Source: Acetivibrio clariflavus DSM 19732
GTDB taxonomy: Bacteria; Bacillota; Clostridia; Acetivibrionales; Acetivibrionaceae
DNA length: 64,000 bases
NCBI RefSeq assembly: GCF_000237085.1
Contig: NC_016627.1
Coordinates: 1,674,001-1,738,000, forward strand
Direction of reading: 5' to 3'
This document shows, piece by piece, positions 60,301 to 64,000 of the stretch. The notes beneath the pieces are model-generated. The model was not told the DNA's origin, did no database searches, and saw only the letters and a program-made list of their open reading frames with translations. How positions within the stretch are numbered: the first letter of the stretch is position 1; each line of letters opens with the position of its first letter. The translations under genes were made by a program, and so were the position numbers.

Positions 60301-63262
60301 ACAAAGAAATGAATCGGGAGAATATATAGTATCACATCAGTACTATGATGCAAAGGGCAATGTTGCCTATGTTATAGATGGAAGAGAAAATATTACGGTA
60401 TACACCTATGATGAGCAAGACAATTTAACCGGTGTAAGTTCCTATGCAAAAGTAAAGGAAGGGGTATACAAACTAACCGATACCACAAGATATATCTATG
60501 ACAAAAACGGAAATATGAAGAGCCAGGAGATTAACGGTATTGTAACGAATACCTTGCATTACAACGCAAGAAATCTTGTAAAGGAGAAAGAGTATCCTGG
60601 AAATTCGAATAATATTGTAAGTTATACCTACTACGCCGATGGAAATGTAAAAGAGGTAATTGACAGGAAGAACATTAAGATTCAATATAAATACAACCCA
60701 CAAGGCTTAGTTGTAGAAGAAAAAGCTGTACAAATAGGATCTAACGGAAAAGAACAAAGCTATACCAAGAAAAACTATGAATACGACCCTGCCGGCAATC
60801 AATTGAAGTCAATATTGACTTCTTCGACATCAACCGAAGTAGTAGAAAGAACTTATGATGAACTGGGCAGAGTAAAGACAAAAGCTGTTTCAAATGTAGA
60901 AGGAAAGATACTGTACATATATGACATTGTAACAAGCGATGGATTAACAGCAGAGACTTCCATTGACCAGAAGAACAACATAACCACAAAAGTATATGAT
61001 AAAGCCGGAAGACTAGCCTTTGTGAAAAACGGTGATATCAACGCAGAAAATATAGCAGAATACAACTATTACAAAAACGGAGCAGCAAAGAGTGTAATTT
61101 ATGCCGGTGGTGCAAGGGAAGACTATATATATTATCCGGACGGAAGACTTGAATCCCTTGTAAATAAAGACAATAGCGGAACTGAAATTGAAAGCTATGT
61201 TTATACCTATGATGAGAACGGCAACATGCTTTCAAAGGAAGATAAAAAAGGAATAACAACTTACACTTATGACAATCTCAACCGCTTGAAAACAGTGAAT
61301 GAGGAATATAGCGGAAGGATTACTGAGTATACCTATGATAAGTTAGGAAATAGAAGTACAGCAACAATAAAAGAAAATGGTATAATAATAGAAGAAGTTT
61401 ATAATTATAACCTTGAATTAAATCAATTAAAGTCTGTAATTACAAAGAAAAACGGAGTAGCAATTTCAACAACAAATTATGAGTATGATGCAAACGGTAA
61501 TCTGACAAGCTCAGTTACAGACGGAGAGAAAACTACATATGCTTACGATGAATTTAACCAGCTTATAAATGCAGATGGTGCAAAATATGGCTATAATGCA
61601 GAAGGCTACAGAGTAAGCAAGAATGTAAACGGATCTTTGACAAGGTATATATATGAATATGACAAGGTTGTATTGGAAATCAATGCTGCCGGAAACCAAG
61701 TAGGTAGAAATATCTATGGCACAAACCTGTTAATGAGAATAGCTGACGGACAAAGCTACTATTACATGTACAACGGTCATGCCGATGTAACAGCGTTGAT
61801 TAATGCTGCAACTGGCAATATAGACGCTACCTACTACTATGATGCTTTCGGTAACATAGTAGAATCAAACGGTGTGGCAAAGGATAAAAACTCTATCCTA
61901 TATGCTGGCTACCAATATGACAAAGAAATAGGGCTATATTATCTCAACGCTAGAATGTATGATCCAAAAATCGCAAGGTTCCTACAGGAGGACACATATA
62001 CCGGTGACATTAATGATCCGTTGAGTTTGAATCTTTATACTTATTGCAATAATAATCCGTTAATATATGTTGATCCAACAGGACACGGTCCAGAAGAACA
62101 TGATTTTTATCGCCATTTGGAATCAATATCAAATAAGAAACTTAAAATACAAAAATCATCATATTTAACAGGTCCTTTAAGTAGACTTGGTGATGGAAGT
62201 TACTATGTAGGATTCACAGGTGGATATCCGATTGAGTTTGTTACTGGAAGAAGCGTAACTTCTGAAGAACGTATACGTTTAAATGAGAAAGTATTTGGTA
62301 ATCAAAGATTAGTGGATATCATATTTACAATGCGTTATGTTTCAGATACAGAGTTTAGGAGGGCTGTTGATGAAGATAACGCAACTGATTGGAAATATGA
62401 AGGAATGATTTATGGTGCTAAAACATATCCGTTTACTTTAGTAGATACCCTAACTACTTTAAATAGCAACAAGCCACTAAGAAGTAATAGTGAATTTGCA
62501 CAGTATAGAAATTTATTTAATATTGTTGATGTATTAAAAAGTGATTTTCCCCACAAAGAACCAATATCATATCAAAACCAGCAAAGATTTTATAATAGTG
62601 TTTGGAAGACACAGGTTGGACTTGATATGGCAGTCAACGTGATTTCTCTTGGTGCTGATTTGGGGATTGAAGCATTAAGTTCAGGGAGAACGATTAGTTA
62701 CTTAGCATATGAGCTAGATGATGCTGCTAGATATGTAGATGATGTTTTTAGATATATAGATGACGCTACAACTTCCATTAATAAGGGCATTAGTTTACCT
62801 AAAAAGTCACGTATGGTAGAAGTTGACCTCCAACTATTTACTCGAAAACCGCGAGTTGGTAACAAAGGTGTTAGATATATAGATAACGTTACAACTTCAA
62901 TTAATAAGGGCATTAGTTCATCTAGTAAGACTAGGCAATATTTAAAAGTTGATTTACAATTGTTTGCTGAAAAGGGAACGAGTAGTACTCGACCGTATAC
63001 AAAGTCAAGTTTAAAAATGGGGCAGGAGATGCATAAAGCGTATAAAGCTGATGTTGTTGATAATATTACGAAATTTAAAGAATTTAGGCTACCAAGTGGG
63101 AAGCGAATTGATTTTATTGATTTTGAAACAAAGACAATATATGAATTAAAGCCATATAATCCTAATGGAATAAAAACGGGTTTAAAGCAATTAGAAGTAT
63201 ATTTAAAAGAAGTCGAGAGCATTTATGGTGGCGGTTGGAAGACTATATTAGACACTTATTAA
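54338..63262 (+). CDS. Giant RHS/YD-repeat polymorphic toxin, main part with nuclease tip
   Basis: 2,974 residues if started at TTG 54338, which follows a fortuitous GGAG; more likely it continues the 51990 frame. Six Kelch repeats (about 55-335) form a beta-propeller, then an SH3b domain (about 425-505), a DUF6531-like entry region and some 70 YD repeats (about 520-2500) that would build the RHS barrel. The core ends with YDAFGNIVES, YDKEIGLYYLNARMYDPK and DPTGHG (near 2582). The C-terminal 390 residues vary in such proteins and end in a PD-(D/E)XK-like fold with SGKRIDFIDFETKTIYELKP, so the tip is a probable DNase. The gene ends 12 bases before a DUF4304 gene. Confidence 0.88.
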   Translation: MQEVYFGDPTYSKFNILQITKPLDYGYTFNVQPVWNQLEEVFAASTPAAGTTVTLNELNPARKELAMAEVSSKIYVFGGCTEEGEYLDTVAEYDPLTNKWTESEKTIQTGKSDMAIAATDSEIYIIGGFDGENYLNTVEVYNPAVGEFVKQNIEPMPTARRGAKAVYIDGNIYVMGGYNQDGYLNIVEVYNIQSNTWTTVEKNNDEDYWMEARTGLAIATFGGNIYVFGGYNENGNLSTIEKYDPTTNKWTKLTTTLKVARRDLGALTMSGKIYVFGGRNDGALSIVEEFNPENNAIKQMQHLGTSRSAFGAAVAYNRVYIVGGANGDKVLNTVEEYFTQAIPGLKYLGTLNGLKGNSHLYDVNGVNKITGNYVTQSQDFFIESPAIDLEITRTYNSADADSKDSRVAGGGWIFNFETSIRVLDEGSTYKVTATSLNLRKEPANLEKLTYTDPMQWTIIDNLANGSSVTLAGMQLKVGGRTWYKVVTSENVVGWVCASYLKSVKGIEVTYGSGSKVIFEPDNKGGYVSPPGIYDELTKSGNTVYLTTKDKITYEYDYSTGKLKYIRDRYGNKIKFYYEGGKLRKIYDCDPSNENVEIGRTLTLNYNADGKLECITDNAGRKVSYAYNTQGKLETVTDLNNNKTKYYYYGPNESIAAQSNKLKTIAQINGNTEIKLLTNIYDGTGRVYKQFDNSGRPTYYLYNDIIGDENSPNSADSSEVSRKIIDKKGNTSEEIYNVNFSDRPVKEIDNLGRETHYKYIITYTDGNATASYDITNLTYKDINSNLNDHEHKAYRSMRSNNLPLKTEIIQVAGKDGNKVYGNTSVIEKDAKGNVVYIKNADGTEKRYVYYDNGDLEYEIDENNQQTYYYYEQYDSTGKSRLKMVIKPLEKGVVYTRSNRDQLLGKDLDPVDAAVTIYQYKDTGTKILGCLVEKIIYPEKTTQTFEYRTDGVLLSSTDGENKTTTYDYDNCFRVKSETSPLGYTTEYEYNGNNQVTKVVNKDVDGSNSSISRTTYDYAGRVKKEINVLMYDASKDSGQDYTGNASTEYEYDTYGRVTVKTTNVLNQDKTLSKYTTKYYYDAEGNLEREEKPSGAIYIYNYDSVNRLTAMYFKKDSKSDAVLLEEYFYKDGVKIAENNYGLIKTVRKYLNNKEYADTEYLYDNMGRLVKVTNPEDYQGNRTFTATAYYKDGKVKSVTDARGNSTLYTYGKYENGRTYDEVFTPVTEQNGTVKYSYSKTIYDKNGRKVLEITYSDLVEVIEEDGTYSIKGNAPQKCSVVEYNYYKNDLVKSIISYYADMSTIKYSGSNRVDYRYDDDGNLIEEKTTFDSGKQTIKVYLDYNMYGKPAKIADLIKKDDLDKDIYNAEEEPIVTYTSLFEQNSDGTCDFGPYSDYSDYFAIVTKYSNFDKAGNPGTVTSPNTQTVTYYYDSLGRVGKQIVIDKNVTDINGSGFITSVETITTYNWEGKVIGTSVYANNETGRKLLLSEQNQYNSRGLLEKTIQKGITTKVFNRNTNEETVKTQDLTTAYEYDLAGRLVAEVTPENYVGYKDGEGLLAEGTTNKTEYVYDKQGRLIAKAFRGNIKTYNDYTKEFDEKERYIVIEAYKYDANGNVIKKVDGEAYNKAYENAVTQQKSVAIEAIINDAYGVEYTYNLANQLETIKNPEFTGANGRNYNIKYSYDGLGRIVSETTAYGLNKTLVTEVYGVPVQVSALSYSHTKYLYDDVNRKLDVIVIDNVDNPLYTEYRLRTEYYDYAGNIKKIVDANGNEISYEYNSLGLQRSVTYPGDSSIPANNVVYKYDSMGNLRYQKDSVGNVKEYEYDLFSRITGEKTYGTDDDNANETEVRYLYDLYGNVKYKIDANNTVTKYEYDELGRLTRSVIDNVKVIEPATGVDSTTRTSTHETLNYYDKNGNVLHEVTKVTEKDKSKNTTKSSYSVYSYEYDGMGRLVRKIDPVGNIIEKINYNRNSAQIESYDGEDHKKTFEYNKDGKLSVTKQRNESGEYIVSHQYYDAKGNVAYVIDGRENITVYTYDEQDNLTGVSSYAKVKEGVYKLTDTTRYIYDKNGNMKSQEINGIVTNTLHYNARNLVKEKEYPGNSNNIVSYTYYADGNVKEVIDRKNIKIQYKYNPQGLVVEEKAVQIGSNGKEQSYTKKNYEYDPAGNQLKSILTSSTSTEVVERTYDELGRVKTKAVSNVEGKILYIYDIVTSDGLTAETSIDQKNNITTKVYDKAGRLAFVKNGDINAENIAEYNYYKNGAAKSVIYAGGAREDYIYYPDGRLESLVNKDNSGTEIESYVYTYDENGNMLSKEDKKGITTYTYDNLNRLKTVNEEYSGRITEYTYDKLGNRSTATIKENGIIIEEVYNYNLELNQLKSVITKKNGVAISTTNYEYDANGNLTSSVTDGEKTTYAYDEFNQLINADGAKYGYNAEGYRVSKNVNGSLTRYIYEYDKVVLEINAAGNQVGRNIYGTNLLMRIADGQSYYYMYNGHADVTALINAATGNIDATYYYDAFGNIVESNGVAKDKNSILYAGYQYDKEIGLYYLNARMYDPKIARFLQEDTYTGDINDPLSLNLYTYCNNNPLIYVDPTGHGPEEHDFYRHLESISNKKLKIQKSSYLTGPLSRLGDGSYYVGFTGGYPIEFVTGRSVTSEERIRLNEKVFGNQRLVDIIFTMRYVSDTEFRRAVDEDNATDWKYEGMIYGAKTYPFTLVDTLTTLNSNKPLRSNSEFAQYRNLFNIVDVLKSDFPHKEPISYQNQQRFYNSVWKTQVGLDMAVNVISLGADLGIEALSSGRTISYLAYELDDAARYVDDVFRYIDDATTSINKGISLPKKSRMVEVDLQLFTRKPRVGNKGVRYIDNVTTSINKGISSSSKTRQYLKVDLQLFAEKGTSSTRPYTKSSLKMGQEMHKAYKADVVDNITKFKEFRLPSGKRIDFIDFETKTIYELKPYNPNGIKTGLKQLEVYLKEVESIYGGGWKTILDTY
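62750..62970 (+). repeat. Duplicated pretoxin linker in the RHS tip
   Basis: Two adjacent copies at about 62750-62841 and 62873-62970 encode RYIDDATTSINKGIS to VDLQLFT and RYIDNVTTSINKGIS to VDLQLFAEK. The VDLQLF motif is a linker seen before toxin domains, so two copies suggest that a toxin tip was replaced once and the old linker was kept. Confidence 0.7.
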
Positions 63263-63274
63263 GCAGGAGGTATT

Positions 63275-63712
63275 ATGAATAAAAAAGAATTTAAAAAAGC
63301 ATTAACGAAAGTATTATTTGAATACGGATTTGAAATTAAAGGGAATATTTTTAGAGCTGAAACAAGCGAATTAATTGTAGTAGTAGCAACACAAAAGTCC
63401 AACTATGAAAATAGCTACTATATAAACTTTGGGTTTCTAATAAAGTCGCTTAATCCAGAAATATTAAATCCAAAAGACAACCAATGTGATGTGTTTGGAA
63501 GATTTACATTAGTGATTTCTGGTAAAGAATGTTCCAGCATTAACTATGAATTAGTTAATATTGACGAGTTTTGTGATGCTTTTAAGAAGAGTATGAATGA
63601 AAAAATCAAGCCTGTACTTGAGTACGGGTTAAAGAAATATTTTGAAATTAATCCGTTAGCAATCAATACAGCAACACTTAAGGCTAAGCAATATCTTAAT
63701 ATTCAGAATTAG
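63275..63712 (+). CDS. DUF4304 protein, likely immunity protein for the RHS toxin
   Basis: 145 residues. The DUF4304 pattern is visible: an N-terminal helix with FKKALTKVLFEYGFEIKGNIF, then VVVATQKSNYENSYYINFGF. AGGAGG lies 7 bases before ATG 63275, and the gap to the RHS stop is 12 bases on the same strand. DUF4304 genes are found after polymorphic toxins and are proposed to be immunity proteins. Neutralising the 63262 nuclease tip is inferred from position, and needs testing for specificity. A terminator closes the pair. Confidence 0.82.
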   Translation: MNKKEFKKALTKVLFEYGFEIKGNIFRAETSELIVVVATQKSNYENSYYINFGFLIKSLNPEILNPKDNQCDVFGRFTLVISGKECSSINYELVNIDEFCDAFKKSMNEKIKPVLEYGLKKYFEINPLAINTATLKAKQYLNIQN

Positions 63713-63716
63713 AAGG

Positions 63717-63752
63717 AAAGGTCACACAGTTAAGGCTGATGTGACCTTTTCA
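63717..63752 (+). terminator. Terminator of the RHS-immunity operon
   Basis: AAAGGTCACA (63717-63726) pairs with TGTGACCTTT (63740-63749) over a 13-base loop, ending in TTTTC. Confidence 0.75.
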
Positions 63753-63837
63753 TATTTTATACAATTAGTCAAGGTGAATAGATAATTGTAAGCGTCAAAC
63801 AGGCCCGCACATGAATGACACAATCATTAATAAAAAT

Positions 63838-63877
63838 GGTTGGAAAAGTTTTGTAAATCGATAAAACTTTTTCAACC
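63838..63877 (-). terminator. Terminator for the minus-strand gene at the window end
   Basis: GGTTGGAAAAGTTTT (63838-63852) pairs with AAAACTTTTTCAACC (63863-63877), with one G-T wobble and a 10-base loop. On the minus strand it is followed by ATTTTTATT. It lies 37 bases after the stop at 63914. Confidence 0.7.
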
Positions 63878-63913
63878 AAAACTTAATCTTTAATTTTTAC
63901 AACCTATGTGCAT

Positions 63914-64000
63914 CTAAATTAAGTTGGGTCTTTTTTCACCCAACCATTCATTGAAAGCATTGGCAATTTCCATTCTGAACTCTTCATCTGACAAACCAGG
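63914..64000 (-). CDS. Partial gene at the window end (3' end only)
   Basis: The last 28 codons of a minus-strand gene, ending in a stop at 63914-63916. The visible peptide reads GLSDEEFRMEIANAFNEWLG then EKRPNLI. It is too short to assign, and the start is beyond the window. A terminator lies downstream at 63838. Confidence 0.5.
   Translation of the reverse strand, partial: PGLSDEEFRMEIANAFNEWLGEKRPNLI

Overview
The window is a low-GC, AT-rich stretch of a spore-forming Firmicute chromosome. It carries a GerA-type germinant receptor, spoIIM, a GerW/YtfJ gene and a D,D-carboxypeptidase typical of sporulating clostridia. It also carries a secreted xylanase with a type I dockerin, so the host makes cellulosomes. 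Gene content and domain style point to the Acetivibrio / Hungateiclostridium group (relatives of Clostridium thermocellum); the species cannot be fixed from this sequence. Most genes are on the + strand in short operons with clear AGGAGG-type ribosome binding sites and frequent TTG/GTG starts.

Layout. 1-1354: end of hflK and all of hflC. 1572-6085: gerA-gerB-gerC germination operon plus a 59-residue two-helix membrane protein that may be a receptor D subunit. 6216-8262: two DUF2229 proteins (2-hydroxyacyl-CoA dehydratase activase relatives). 8456-10606: orphan MASE3-PAS histidine kinase, followed by tRNA-Trp on the minus strand. 11048-12878: proC, rnhA, Nudix hydrolase. 13210-19187: spoIIM, xerD, deoB, pdp, dacF. 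19517-26683: membrane protein, DUF4129, DUF4350, MoxR ATPase and DUF58 genes, with a frameshifted SpoIIM-like gene on the minus strand and an RDD membrane protein.

27098-28947 is a nested insertion: an IS4-type remnant with 13-bp terminal inverted repeats and a 7-bp target duplication has lost most of its transposase gene and contains a complete IS30-family element. Next to it is a GH11 xylanase - CBM6 - dockerin - CE6 esterase gene. 31574-43138 is housekeeping: lysA, an M28 peptidase, a DHH-CBS-nucleotidyltransferase fusion, a site-2 protease, trpS, scpA, scpB, DUF2953, gerW and an RsuA-type pseudouridine synthase. 43253-46957 holds a DUF1540 mini-protein, speE, speB, mnmM and a PilZ protein. 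47267-51000 is a transcarboxylase-type operon (12S, small subunit, biotin carrier, 5S).

51990-63712 is the main accessory locus: one giant secreted RHS/YD-repeat gene (fibronectin III, duplicated repeat modules, six Kelch repeats, SH3, RHS barrel, PD-(D/E)XK-like nuclease tip) followed 12 bp later by a DUF4304 protein, the likely immunity gene. The reading frame is broken once, at an A5 tract that is A6 in the upstream copy of the same repeat. The RHS locus is a polymorphic-toxin system with its cognate immunity candidate, and is the most interesting part of the window.
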